A stretch of 64,000 nt of DNA from an uncultured Acetobacteroides sp. (GTDB lineage Bacteria > Bacteroidota > Bacteroidia > Bacteroidales > ZOR0009): contig NZ_OY782755.1 in NCBI RefSeq assembly GCF_963678165.1, positions 1,302,001 through 1,366,000 on the forward strand, in the 5' to 3' direction. The notes under the pieces were generated by a model. The model saw only the letters and a list, made by a program, of their open reading frames with translations. It did not search any database and was not told the DNA's origin. The position numbers and the translations under genes are program-made. Every line of letters begins with the position of its first letter. Positions within the stretch are counted from its first letter, which is position 1. Of this stretch, positions 8,285 through 16,586 are shown one piece after another.

Positions 8285-9274
8285 CTATAGCTTTATGTAC
8301 ACCTCAAGTATTTCGGTGTCGCTTTTTGCCGATATGGTCACCTGCTCCATGGTGGCTGGTATCAGGAGGGTATCGCCAGCGCTGGCTGCCTCTACGCCAT
8401 TCTTATAGTTTAGGTCGACGTCGCCCTGCAGCACCATGTAAATTACGAAGGAGTCGAGCATGGCGTAGTCGGTTTCCAGCCCTTTGCCCTTGTTGAGCTT
8501 TATCAGGTTGGTGGTAAAGTAGGGGCATTCTACCAGCGTATTCGATTGGTTTTCCTTTGCCTCGTAGTCGGTCTTGTACTTTGGCAGGAAGCTGTAGTCG
8601 ATGGCGTCGACGGCGAGCTCGGTATGCAGTTCTCGGGGTTGGCCGTTGTCGTCTACGCGCCCCCAGTCGTACATGCGGTAGGTGATGTTGGAGGTTTGCT
8701 GTATCTCGGCAATCAGGTTTCCCTTCCCGATGGCGTGTATTCTTCCCGATGGGATAAAGAAGGTGTCGCCCTTTGCCGAGGTCTCTACGTTGAGCAAGTC
8801 GGCGAGCTTCCCTTCGCTGAGGTACTTCACGTAGGTCGCCTTGTCGACCGGTTGGTTGAAGCCAACGTATATTTTCGCGTCCTTGTCGTGCCCTACAACG
8901 TACCACATCTCGGTTTTCCCGAAGGAGTCGTGGCGCTTTTGCGCGAGCTCGTCGTTGGGGTGAACCTGAATGGATAGGTCGTCGGAGGCGTCGATGAGCT
9001 TGATGAGCAGCGGAAACTCCTCGCCAAATTTCTCGTACACCTTTTCGCCAACCAGGTCGCCCATGTAAACTTCGACGAGCTCCTGGAGGTCGTTCCCTTT
9101 TAGGAAGCCGTTTGTTACAACGGAGATATCACCTTCTACTGCCGATAGCTCCCAGCTCTCTCCGATTTTCTTATTTGCAGGAAGTTTCTTTCCAAGAACG
9201 GTGCTCAGCTTGTTGCCACCCCAGATTCTCTCCTTGAGAATTGGGCTAAATTTTAGTGGGTAGAGGTTTGCCAT
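8285..9274 (-). CDS. manA: Mannose-6-phosphate isomerase, class I
   Basis: 329-residue zinc cupin enzyme interconverting mannose 6-phosphate and fructose 6-phosphate, feeding GDP-mannose/fucose synthesis. Zn ligands are visible in QVHPND (about residues 98-103), the E of GKTEMWYVV, and the H of SGRIHAIG. The substrate-arm segment YDWGR follows (MYDWGRVDDNGQ). The start at 9274 gives MANLYPLKF, typical of the family. Divergent from udk across a spacer containing a perfect inverted repeat (9291-9320). Confidence 0.93.
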   Translation of the reverse strand: MANLYPLKFSPILKERIWGGNKLSTVLGKKLPANKKIGESWELSAVEGDISVVTNGFLKGNDLQELVEVYMGDLVGEKVYEKFGEEFPLLIKLIDASDDLSIQVHPNDELAQKRHDSFGKTEMWYVVGHDKDAKIYVGFNQPVDKATYVKYLSEGKLADLLNVETSAKGDTFFIPSGRIHAIGKGNLIAEIQQTSNITYRMYDWGRVDDNGQPRELHTELAVDAIDYSFLPKYKTDYEAKENQSNTLVECPYFTTNLIKLNKGKGLETDYAMLDSFVIYMVLQGDVDLNYKNGVEAASAGDTLLIPATMEQVTISAKSDTEILEVYIKL

Positions 9275-9290
9275 TTTGCGTAGTAAATTA

Positions 9291-9320
9291 TTTGCCGCGA
9301 AGTTAGCGTATCGCGGCAAA
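9291..9320. promoter_or_regulatory. Perfect 10-bp inverted repeat, possible operator
   Basis: TTTGCCGCGA and TCGCGGCAAA are separated by 10 bp, in the divergent spacer between manA and udk. The arms are perfect complements. On the manA strand the second arm overlaps a TAACTTCG sequence resembling the -7 element. Spacing fits binding by a dimeric regulator. No candidate regulator gene is in the window. Confidence 0.55.
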
Positions 9321-9398
9321 CTTTTAAAGACATTTGTGCGCTAAAGTGTCATGCTTTTTGGGAATATCTTTCTAATTTTATTCCCCAAAAATCGACGT

Positions 9399-10022
9399 AT
9401 GCTAATTATTGGAATTGCAGGAGGGACTGGCTCCGGGAAGACGACCGTGGTTCGGAAAATTGTGGATTTGCTCCCCGAGGGGGAGGTTATCGTTATCCCT
9501 CAGGACTCGTACTACAAGGATAGCAGCCATCTTCCGCTGGAGAAGAGGCTTGAGATCAACTTCGACCACCCCGAGTCCATCGAGTTCGACCTGCTTGTTG
9601 AACATATCAAAAAGCTGAAGTCGGGCATTTCCGTCAATCAGCCCATCTACTCCTACCTCACCTGCACGCGCGCCGAGGAGACCGTTTCGATTGAGCCCCG
9701 CCACATCGTCATCGTCGAGGGTATCCTGATCTTTACCTGCCAGGAGCTGCGCGACCTGATGGACATTAAGGTTTTTGTGGATGCCGATGCCGACGACCGG
9801 CTGAGCCGCGTTATTACTCGCGACATCGTGGAGCGCGGGCGTTCGGTGAGCAAGGTGCTCGACCGCTACGACCAGACCGTTAAGCCCATGCACCTCCAGT
9901 TTATTGAGCCTACCAAGCGCTACGCCGACATCATCATCCCCCAAGGCGGCAACAACGAGGTGGGCGTAAACATCCTCAAGATATTCATCGAAAAGAACCT
10001 CCGCGATCACCAAGAACAGTAG
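9399..10022 (+). CDS. udk: Uridine kinase
   Basis: 207-residue uridine/cytidine kinase of the pyrimidine salvage pathway. Walker A GGTGSGKTT (8-16), then IPQDSYYKD and FDHPESIEFD (substrate region), IVEGILIF, and RDIVERGRSV in the lid. The start at 9399 (MLIIGIAGG) is preferred over one 16 codons earlier, as the P-loop lies at the expected distance. The exonuclease gene starts two bases after the stop, so the two are co-transcribed. Confidence 0.95.
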   Translation: MLIIGIAGGTGSGKTTVVRKIVDLLPEGEVIVIPQDSYYKDSSHLPLEKRLEINFDHPESIEFDLLVEHIKKLKSGISVNQPIYSYLTCTRAEETVSIEPRHIVIVEGILIFTCQELRDLMDIKVFVDADADDRLSRVITRDIVERGRSVSKVLDRYDQTVKPMHLQFIEPTKRYADIIIPQGGNNEVGVNILKIFIEKNLRDHQEQ

Positions 10023-10024
10023 CC

Positions 10025-10744
10025 ATGCTCAAGCACATCAACCTGAAGAACGTCATCTTTTTGGATATCGAAACCGTTCCGCTGTTCGAAAGCTACGGGG
10101 CTATGCCCGATGTTTTCCGGGAACTGTGGGATCGGAAGGCTGCCTCGCTGGTAAGGGAGGCGCAAACTCCCGAGGATATCTACCAGCGCGCCGGTATTTA
10201 CGCTGAGTTTGGGCGCGTAGTCTGCATCTCCATGGGGGGGTTCGCCGAAAAGGATGGCGCGATGACCTTTAGGGTTAAGTCGTTTTTTGGGGTTGATGAG
10301 GCGGAAATTCTACGGGGATTTGCCGAGGCGCTGGGCCGCTTTACCTCGAAAAAGGGGACCTACATCTGCGCCCATAATGGCAAGGAGTTCGACTTTCCGT
10401 ACATCGCCCGGCGGATGATTGTTAACGGCTTGGAACTGCCCTCCATTCTCGACGTTGCCGGCAAAAAGCCCTGGGAGGTGCCATTCCTGGATACGCTCGA
10501 ACTTTGGAAGTTCGGCGACTACAAGCACTACACCTCGCTGCATCTGCTCACCACCATCCTAAACATCCCAACGCCTAAAGACGATATCGATGGGAGCATG
10601 GTGGCTGCTGTGTACTACAACGAAGGGGACATCCGGCGAATTGCATCGTACTGCGAGAAGGATGTGATTGCCGTGGCGCAAATCATGCAGCGCTATAAGG
10701 GCGAAGCAATCCTAGATAGAGATCGGGTGGAGGTGGTACCCTAG
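10025..10744 (+). CDS. PolB-type 3'-5' exonuclease (DEDDy)
   Basis: 239-residue RNase H-fold exonuclease related to the proofreading domain of family B DNA polymerases. ExoI motif DIETVP (D14, E16), ExoII AHNGKEFDFPYI (about 115-126) and an ExoIII-like segment CEKDVIAV (about 204-211) can be seen. There is no polymerase domain; stand-alone proteins of this family are common in Bacteroidota. Co-transcribed with udk. Array A3 begins at its stop codon. Confidence 0.8.
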   Translation: MLKHINLKNVIFLDIETVPLFESYGAMPDVFRELWDRKAASLVREAQTPEDIYQRAGIYAEFGRVVCISMGGFAEKDGAMTFRVKSFFGVDEAEILRGFAEALGRFTSKKGTYICAHNGKEFDFPYIARRMIVNGLELPSILDVAGKKPWEVPFLDTLELWKFGDYKHYTSLHLLTTILNIPTPKDDIDGSMVAAVYYNEGDIRRIASYCEKDVIAVAQIMQRYKGEAILDRDRVEVVP

Positions 10745-11141
10745 CTGCTGGGGAAGTATACCCAAACCAAGAGACCCCAAGGGTACACTACTGGGGAAGC
10801 ATACTCAACCGCGAGCCCCCGAGGGTACACTGCAGGGGAAGTATACCCAGACCGTGAGCCCCGGAGGGTACACTACTGGGGAAGTATACTCAACCGAGAG
10901 CCTCCGAGGGTACACTGCTGGGGAAGTATACTCAACCGAGAGCCCTGGAGGGTACGCTACTGGGAAAGTATACTCGACCGGGAGTCCTGGAGGGTACACT
11001 GCTGGGGAAGTATACTCAACCGAGAGCCCTGGAGGGTACGCTACTGGGAAAGTATACTCGACCGGGAGTCCTGGAGGATACACTGCTGGGGAAGTATACC
11101 AAAACCGAGAGACCCCAAGGGTACGCTGCTGGGGAAGGTAC
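10745..11141. repeat. Tandem array A3, 42/43-bp period, about 10 copies
   Basis: The word GGGGAAGTATAC or GGGAAAGTATAC starts at 10750, 10793, 10835, 10878, 10920, 10962, 11004, 11046, 11088 and 11131: six steps of 42 and three of 43. Each unit holds AGTATAC(T), an 8-bp palindrome in most copies, and GGGTACACTGCT. Units 10920/11004 and 10962/11046 alternate as near-identical pairs, showing an 84-bp duplication. It fills the convergent spacer from the stop of the exonuclease gene to 23 bp before the stop of the hydrolase gene, leaving no obvious terminator. Confidence 0.95.
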
Positions 11142-11164
11142 TTCAGGTAAGGCGCGTGAAGGGA

Positions 11165-11989
11165 TTATTCGAAAAGAAAGTATGCTTCGTTGCGGCAAAA
11201 CGCCATCAGAACGGCGACGAATTGCTCCTGCTGCTCGGCATGAACCCAGTGCCCGGCGTTGCCGATTACCACCACTTCCGATTCGGGGTAGAAACGACGA
11301 ATCGCATCCCGATCGCCATCGTCAATGTAGTCCGACTCGGCACCTTTAATAAACAGCATCGGAAAGCTGCTCTGGTTGACGTGCGCGGGGTTGCTGAGGT
11401 CGAATCCGCTCATGATGCTCTCCAGCTGTTCGGCAAGGACATCGAGGTTGAACTTCCACCGAAAGCCCGCTTGCCTACGGCTTAAGCTCTTCAGCAGAAA
11501 GCCGCGAAGCCTTTCCGAGGCGATATGCTCGCCGAGTAGGGTGTCCGCCTCCTTGTAGCTGCTGATGGATTCTAGGGGGAGGTGCTGCAGAATGGAGATG
11601 ATGCTCCTATGCTCCTCGAAGATGTGCCGCTTATGGCGGGCGTTGGTGCTGCCAAGGGGCGAAATGTCGACCACCACCATTCGCCGAACCTTGCTGGGGT
11701 ACATTAAGCCGAGCTGCATTACCACCTTTCCACCCATCGAGTGCCCAACTAGAATAGGCTTTTCAATACAATTATCCTCGATGAATTCGTTTAGATCTAG
11801 CGCCATTGCCTCGTAGCTGTGGAGGGGGGAGTGGGGCGAGCTGCCGTGGTTCCTAAGGTCGACAAGGTAGATGCTGAAGTGCTTCTCTAGCATCTTGGCA
11901 ACCGATAGCCAGTTGTCCGACGAGCCGTAAAGCCCGTGTACAATGATTAAAGGGTACCCGTTGCCAGTATGCCGCGAGAATAACTTCAT
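11165..11989 (-). CDS. Alpha/beta hydrolase (YbfF-like)
   Basis: 274-residue serine hydrolase. Oxyanion region VHGLYGSSDNW (about 18-28), nucleophile elbow GHSMGG with S84, acid probably in the MLFIKGAESDYI region, and catalytic H in GNAGHWVHAEQ near the C-terminus. This pattern resembles E. coli YbfF-type esterases acting on acyl thioesters or esters. The substrate is not predictable. The stop of pdxJ lies one base upstream of its ATG, so it is the second gene of a pdxJ operon. Confidence 0.85.
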   Translation of the reverse strand: MKLFSRHTGNGYPLIIVHGLYGSSDNWLSVAKMLEKHFSIYLVDLRNHGSSPHSPLHSYEAMALDLNEFIEDNCIEKPILVGHSMGGKVVMQLGLMYPSKVRRMVVVDISPLGSTNARHKRHIFEEHRSIISILQHLPLESISSYKEADTLLGEHIASERLRGFLLKSLSRRQAGFRWKFNLDVLAEQLESIMSGFDLSNPAHVNQSSFPMLFIKGAESDYIDDGDRDAIRRFYPESEVVVIGNAGHWVHAEQQEQFVAVLMAFCRNEAYFLFE

Positions 11990-11990
11990 G

Positions 11991-12704
11991 CTACTTCAAC
12001 TGGTTGAGGTAGCGCTTTATGGTTTCCTCCATCCCCAGGTATAGCGCGTCGGATATGAGCGCATGCCCAATGGATACTTCGTCAAGTCCGGGGATGTTCT
12101 TGTAGAAGTATGCTAGGTTTTCGAGGCTGAGGTCGTGACCGGCATTTAGCCCAATCCCCAATCGGTTGGCCTCTTTGGCGGCTTCAACAAATGGCTTAAT
12201 GGCAAGCTCCCGGTCTTGAGGGTATAGGGTTGCGTAGGGCTCGGTGTAGAGTTCAATGCGGTTTGTGCCCGTTTCTAGCGCGTGCTGCACCATCTCCACA
12301 TCCGGATCAACAAATATCGAAACCCGAATGCCCTTTTGCTGGAAGATCTTTACCGCATCCGTAAGGAATGCCTTGTTGGCTTTTGTGTCCCAACCCGCGT
12401 TCGATGTAATGGCAGTAGGAGGGTCTGGAACAAGCGTTACCTGGGTGGGCACCACCTCGAGCACTAGGTCGATGAACTCCTTGCAGGGGTAGCCCTCTAT
12501 GTTGAATTCGGTGGTCACCACCTTCTTTAAATCGCGTACATCCTGATAGCGGATATGCCTTTCGTCGGGACGAGGATGGACGGTAATGCCTTGCGCTCCG
12601 AATTTCTCGCAGCGAATGGCTGCCTCTACAACATTCGGGGTATTCCCGCCACGCGCGTTTCGAATTGTGGCAATTTTATTTATATTTACACTTAGCTTAG
12701 TCAT
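11991..12704 (-). CDS. pdxJ: Pyridoxine 5'-phosphate synthase
   Basis: 237-residue TIM-barrel enzyme condensing 3-amino-2-oxopropyl phosphate with 1-deoxyxylulose 5-phosphate to form pyridoxine 5'-phosphate. Family segments: [17 protein letters not shown] near the start, [20 protein letters not shown], and [13 protein letters not shown]. Length is normal. It has a promoter at 12733-12740 and is transcribed with the downstream alpha/beta hydrolase. Confidence 0.97.
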   Translation of the reverse strand: MTKLSVNINKIATIRNARGGNTPNVVEAAIRCEKFGAQGITVHPRPDERHIRYQDVRDLKKVVTTEFNIEGYPCKEFIDLVLEVVPTQVTLVPDPPTAITSNAGWDTKANKAFLTDAVKIFQQKGIRVSIFVDPDVEMVQHALETGTNRIELYTEPYATLYPQDRELAIKPFVEAAKEANRLGIGLNAGHDLSLENLAYFYKNIPGLDEVSIGHALISDALYLGMEETIKRYLNQLK

Positions 12705-12732
12705 TGCTGTACCGTTTTTGTTAGTAGTAGTG

Positions 12733-12740
12733 CAAATTTA
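12733..12740 (-). promoter_or_regulatory. -7 promoter element (TAAATTTG) of pdxJ
   Basis: TAnnTTTG match on the minus strand, 28 nt upstream of the pdxJ ATG, inside the 48-bp divergent spacer. Confidence 0.6.
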
Positions 12741-12752
12741 GGAGAAATATTC

Positions 12753-13421
12753 ATGAAGTTATCTGCCGATTTGGTGTCTGATATGATTCCTGCGTTAAAA
12801 ATTACCGACACAGGAGGTAAAGCCCTTGCGCTGATGGAGGTATTTAAGGTGTCGCATTTGCCGGTGGTGGATAGCAACAAGCTTGTAGGGCTGATTTCCG
12901 AGTCCGACATCCTCGATATGAACGACCCCGAAGTGCCAATAAGCGGCTACAAACTTAGCTGCGGGAGCAACTTCGTCGAGGATAATGTTCCAATTTTTGA
13001 CGTTCTTTCAATGGCATCCAGCCTAAGCTTATCGGTTATCCCCGTTGTAAATGCCGAAAAGGAATACGCGGGGGCAATATCGGTGTCGGAACTAGTCGTA
13101 AAGTTTGCCGAAAACTCCTCGTTCGAGAATCAAGGCGGAATCATTGTTCTTCGGATGGGGATTAAGGATTACTCATTGGCACATGTGGCGCAAATGGTCG
13201 AGTCTAACGAGGCAAAGATTCTATTCTCCTACTTAACCATCATTCCCGACTCTTCGATGGTCGAGCTAACCATAAAGGTGAATACGACCGATCTTACCTC
13301 AATCGTACAAACCTTCAACCGCTATAGCTACAATGTAGTGGAGGTTTATAATGCAAGCAACGACATGGATGATCTGTTAGATGAGCGTTACGACCAGCTC
13401 ATGAAATTCCTTAACCTGTAA
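12753..13421 (+). CDS. CBS-domain protein upstream of nadK
   Basis: 222 residues. A CBS domain pair occupies about 1-130 (VFKVSHLPVVDSNKLVGLISESDILD and LSLSVIPVVNAEKEYAGAISVSELV). A C-terminal ACT-like domain follows (GGIIVLRMGIKDYSLAHVAQ, MVELTIKVN). It probably senses an adenine nucleotide. It abuts nadK with no spacer (stop 13419-13421, ATG 13422), so it may act with NAD kinase, though that link is inference. Confidence 0.85.
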   Translation: MKLSADLVSDMIPALKITDTGGKALALMEVFKVSHLPVVDSNKLVGLISESDILDMNDPEVPISGYKLSCGSNFVEDNVPIFDVLSMASSLSLSVIPVVNAEKEYAGAISVSELVVKFAENSSFENQGGIIVLRMGIKDYSLAHVAQMVESNEAKILFSYLTIIPDSSMVELTIKVNTTDLTSIVQTFNRYSYNVVEVYNASNDMDDLLDERYDQLMKFLNL

Positions 13422-14297
13422 ATGATGGAAGATCGCATTCGCATCGCCGTATACGGGCGTCCCCTTAGCAGCCCCCGAATTTCAGATATTCTTCAGTTCC
13501 TCTCAAAGCTCAATACCATTTCGACGTTGTACATATCCAAAGACTTTCTTGATTCGCTAAGCAGCTTCACCATCGCCCACGGGCATACGTACCTAGGTGC
13601 TGACGATTTTCCAGAGGTTGACGTGCTGGTAAGCATTGGGGGTGATGGAACATTGCTCGATTGCGTTTCGCTGGTTCGCGATACCAATATTCCAATCTGG
13701 GGGATAAACATTGGCAGGTTGGGTTTCTTAACTTATACCTCACTAGACGATGTTGACGATGCCCTCGAAGCCTTATTGAATAAGGAGTACGTCATCGAGT
13801 CTCGTTCAATGATCGAGGTAGAAACTGGCAGCTCCCGTCCATCCTTCCCCTCCGCCCTGAATGAGGTAACGGTACAGAAGCAGGATGCCTCGATGATTAC
13901 CGTTCATGCATATATTGATGAAGAGTTCTTGGGTACTTACTGGGCTGATGGCGTTATTGTGGCAACACCAACCGGTTCTACCGCCTATTCGATGAGTATT
14001 GGAGGGCCGATTGTAGATCCTAATTCAAACGTATTTGTTGTTTCTCCCATAGCTCCGCATAATCTAAACATGCGACCTTTAGTGCTCCCCGACACCTCTA
14101 AGCTACGTTTAGAGGTCGAATCCCGTACAGGGTATGCAATCTGGTCTATGGATAACCATAGGTTCGTTGTTCCTAGTGGGGCGTCGCTTCACCTGAAGAA
14201 ATCGGAAACTTGTATAAAATTTATTAAGTTTAGAGGAGGTAATTTTTGTATTAATCTAAGGAATAAACTTTTGTGGGGACTCGATAAGCGGAATTAG
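13422..14297 (+). CDS. nadK: NAD kinase
   Basis: 291-residue ATP-NAD kinase producing NADP. The GGDGTLLD motif (about 68-75), GRLGFLT, NEVTVQKQD and the glycine-rich PTGSTAYSMSIGGPIV segment are all in order. Translation can start at either of two adjacent ATGs (13422, 13425). It follows the CBS gene without a gap and is separated from the next operon by a fresh promoter at 14340. Confidence 0.96.
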   Translation: MMEDRIRIAVYGRPLSSPRISDILQFLSKLNTISTLYISKDFLDSLSSFTIAHGHTYLGADDFPEVDVLVSIGGDGTLLDCVSLVRDTNIPIWGINIGRLGFLTYTSLDDVDDALEALLNKEYVIESRSMIEVETGSSRPSFPSALNEVTVQKQDASMITVHAYIDEEFLGTYWADGVIVATPTGSTAYSMSIGGPIVDPNSNVFVVSPIAPHNLNMRPLVLPDTSKLRLEVESRTGYAIWSMDNHRFVVPSGASLHLKKSETCIKFIKFRGGNFCINLRNKLLWGLDKRN

Positions 14298-14339
14298 TAA
14301 TTTAGGGGATGTAAGGCGTAGAGTTTTATTTTTTTATGA

Positions 14340-14347
14340 TAGTTTTG
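14340..14347 (+). promoter_or_regulatory. -7 promoter element (TAGTTTTG), envelope operon
   Basis: TAnnTTTG match 29 nt before the first gene of the barrel-uppS-bamA-ompH series. Confidence 0.6.
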
Positions 14348-14376
14348 CTTGGCATAGTGTTGGAAAAAAAGAGTAG

Positions 14377-15138
14377 ATGAGAAGGTCGCTGGTTGTTATA
14401 CTGTTTATCTCAATTTCTTGGGTAGGTTATTCTCAAGTTAACCAAAAGACGGTTAAGGAATTTGGGGTTGGTTTGTCAATGCTTACTGGATACACTGATA
14501 TCGGTGGGGCAGAGGGGGCAAGTGCTCAAAGTATTACTGAGTTTTCCCAAATGTCAAAGAGAGTAGGTGTTGTCGGGTACTACAAGTACAATATTAATCC
14601 TAGGTATTCTATTAAGCTTAATGGAACCGTTGGGTTACTTGCTGGTACCGATAAGGGGTCGAGAAATGAGGGAAGAGGTTATAGCTTTTCTTCGTTTATA
14701 CTAGATGTCTCTGTTATTGGAGTGTATTATATCGTAGCGGAAAAGGAACCTTTCTTTTTTAAGTCTTCGCTTCGGCGACAAGGATGGAGTAGGAATGTAT
14801 ATCCATCACTTTACATTCAGGCGGGGATCGGGGCATGCATATATACACCATCACCAAATGATAAGCTTAAAAACGCTACTTTAGTTGGCTATGAAGGAGG
14901 AAAAACAGCAACACCTGTCTTTCCTGTAGGGTTGGGAAGCACTTTGCCAATATCACGGGATGTCCGCTTTTTTCTTGAAACAAACTATGTTTTCACCTTG
15001 ACGGATTACCTTGATGGTTATAACAATCCGCTATATTCAAAAAGTAAAGATTCTTATATGACAATAACTGCTGGACTTGTTTACCAAATTGGAAATGAGA
15101 AAACGAACTGGAGAAAGTCACGATTGTATCGACGGTAA
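14377..15138 (+). CDS. Exported barrel protein, first gene of uppS-bamA cluster
   Basis: 253 residues. Signal peptide MRRSLVVILFISISWVGYSQ, then a beta-barrel-like mature part (GVGLSMLTGYTDIGG, VVGYYKYNINPRYSIKLNG, YPSLYIQAGIGACIY, FFLETNYVFTLTDYLDGY). The LTDYLDGY motif near the end is shared with DUF6089-type outer-membrane proteins found in front of uppS and bamA in Bacteroidota. Its stop overlaps the next start (TAATG), so the two paralogue-like genes are coupled. Exact role unknown. Confidence 0.7.
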   Translation: MRRSLVVILFISISWVGYSQVNQKTVKEFGVGLSMLTGYTDIGGAEGASAQSITEFSQMSKRVGVVGYYKYNINPRYSIKLNGTVGLLAGTDKGSRNEGRGYSFSSFILDVSVIGVYYIVAEKEPFFFKSSLRRQGWSRNVYPSLYIQAGIGACIYTPSPNDKLKNATLVGYEGGKTATPVFPVGLGSTLPISRDVRFFLETNYVFTLTDYLDGYNNPLYSKSKDSYMTITAGLVYQIGNEKTNWRKSRLYRR

Positions 15139-15797
15139 TGAAGCATAGCCGATGTTTAAATATCTTCGTAACCATTATATCTTTTGTTCTCTCGTTTCAG
15201 GCACGTGGGCAAGAAGTTCATGAAGTTGGATTGCAAGGTGGGGCAAGCACGTACCTTGGCGATTTTAATCATATCAATATTTTAAAATCCCCCTCATTTT
15301 ATGGGGGAGCCTTTTATCGTCGGTTGCTTAGCGACTACAGCTGCATTCGCATTTCTGCCGGAGCAGGTACCCTTTCTGGAAGTTCAAAAAATCGTGATGG
15401 TTTTCTTCCAAGTATTCCTCCTGATATCGAATTCCACCAATTATACTTCAATCTCGATGTAAAATATGAGGTAAACTTCATTCCTTTTAATCCATTAAAG
15501 GCGAAGGATGATTTTTTTTCACCATATTTGTTCGTTGGAATGGGGTGTTACTTTTACGATGGAACTTTTGTGCCTGCAATCCCGTTCGGAGCAGGTGTGA
15601 AATTAGCAGCATCACCCCGTTTGACTATGGGGGTTGAACTCCAATTTTCTAAAACTTTTTACGATAAGTTGGACGGATATGCTAATTTAACTTCCAGTAA
15701 ATCGGTATTCATTAATAACGACTGGTTTGTGTTTTACGGTTTGGTAGTATCCTATCGGTTGAAATTGGGGCAAAAAACTTGTCCTGCATACTTATAA
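15138..15797 (+). CDS. DUF6089-like outer-membrane protein
   Basis: 219 residues with an N-terminal signal segment (ending SFQARGQ). The mature part opens HEVGLQGGASTYLGDFN, the characteristic start of DUF6089 proteins, and continues with paired strands to VFYGLVVSYRLKL. About the size of an eight-strand barrel. It lies between a related barrel gene and uppS; conserved proximity to bamA suggests an envelope-assembly role, but none has been shown. Confidence 0.75.
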   Translation: MKHSRCLNIFVTIISFVLSFQARGQEVHEVGLQGGASTYLGDFNHINILKSPSFYGGAFYRRLLSDYSCIRISAGAGTLSGSSKNRDGFLPSIPPDIEFHQLYFNLDVKYEVNFIPFNPLKAKDDFFSPYLFVGMGCYFYDGTFVPAIPFGAGVKLAASPRLTMGVELQFSKTFYDKLDGYANLTSSKSVFINNDWFVFYGLVVSYRLKLGQKTCPAYL

Positions 15798-15804
15798 ATA
15801 GCGA

Positions 15805-16554
15805 ATGAAGAAAATGTCAGTTGAGTCTGTTGATAAGAGTAGAGTGCCGCAGCACGTTGCAATTATTATGGATGGAAACGGGAGATGGGCTAGAAAGTTA
15901 GGAAACCAACGCTTATTTGGTCACAAAAAGGGGGTGAACTCTGTTATAACAACGGTGGAGATTGCTTCGGAACTTGGAGTGAAATACCTTACCCTTTATG
16001 CTTTCTCGACTGAAAATTGGTCTCGTCCAAAGGAAGAGGTCGATGGTCTAATGTCCCTGTTGGTATCAACCATCGAATCAGAAACGCCCAACTTAAATAA
16101 GAATAACATAAGACTTACTGCAATTGGCGATTTAGATTCGCTCCCGGCAGGCGTGTCCGAAAGACTTCGTAAGGCTATCAGTAATACATCCGAGAATACA
16201 GGTGTGGTGCTTACCTTAGCACTCAGCTATAGTGCCCGATGGGAGATTCTAAAGGCTGTGAAGGATATTTGTCGGGAAGTAAGAAATGGCAACCTCGATA
16301 TTGAAGCAATAAACGAGCAATCATTTCCGTTATATCTTACAACACGTGAAACGCCCGATCCAGAGTTGATCATTAGAACTAGTGGAGAGCAACGAATTAG
16401 CAACTTTTTGCTTTGGCAGTGTGCCTATTCAGAGTTCTATTTTTCGCCGGTATTGTGGCCCGATTTTAACAAAGAAGAGTTTGTAAAAGCCATCGTTGAC
16501 TACCAGAAAAGGGAGCGACGTTTTGGTAAGACAAGTGACCAAGTGAGTAAGTAA
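15805..16554 (+). CDS. uppS: Isoprenyl transferase (undecaprenyl diphosphate synthase)
   Basis: 249-residue cis-prenyltransferase making the C55 lipid carrier for peptidoglycan and surface polysaccharide. Catalytic D23 lies in IIMDGNGRWAR, followed by GHKKGV, TLYAFSTENWSRP, the segment LALSYSARWEI, and the C-terminal RTSGEQRISNFLLWQ / YSEFYF motifs. Position directly before bamA is typical for Bacteroidota. Confidence 0.97.
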   Translation: MKKMSVESVDKSRVPQHVAIIMDGNGRWARKLGNQRLFGHKKGVNSVITTVEIASELGVKYLTLYAFSTENWSRPKEEVDGLMSLLVSTIESETPNLNKNNIRLTAIGDLDSLPAGVSERLRKAISNTSENTGVVLTLALSYSARWEILKAVKDICREVRNGNLDIEAINEQSFPLYLTTRETPDPELIIRTSGEQRISNFLLWQCAYSEFYFSPVLWPDFNKEEFVKAIVDYQKRERRFGKTSDQVSK

Positions 16555-16586
16555 AAGGTATAAGTCTAACTTCATTATTCATAATA

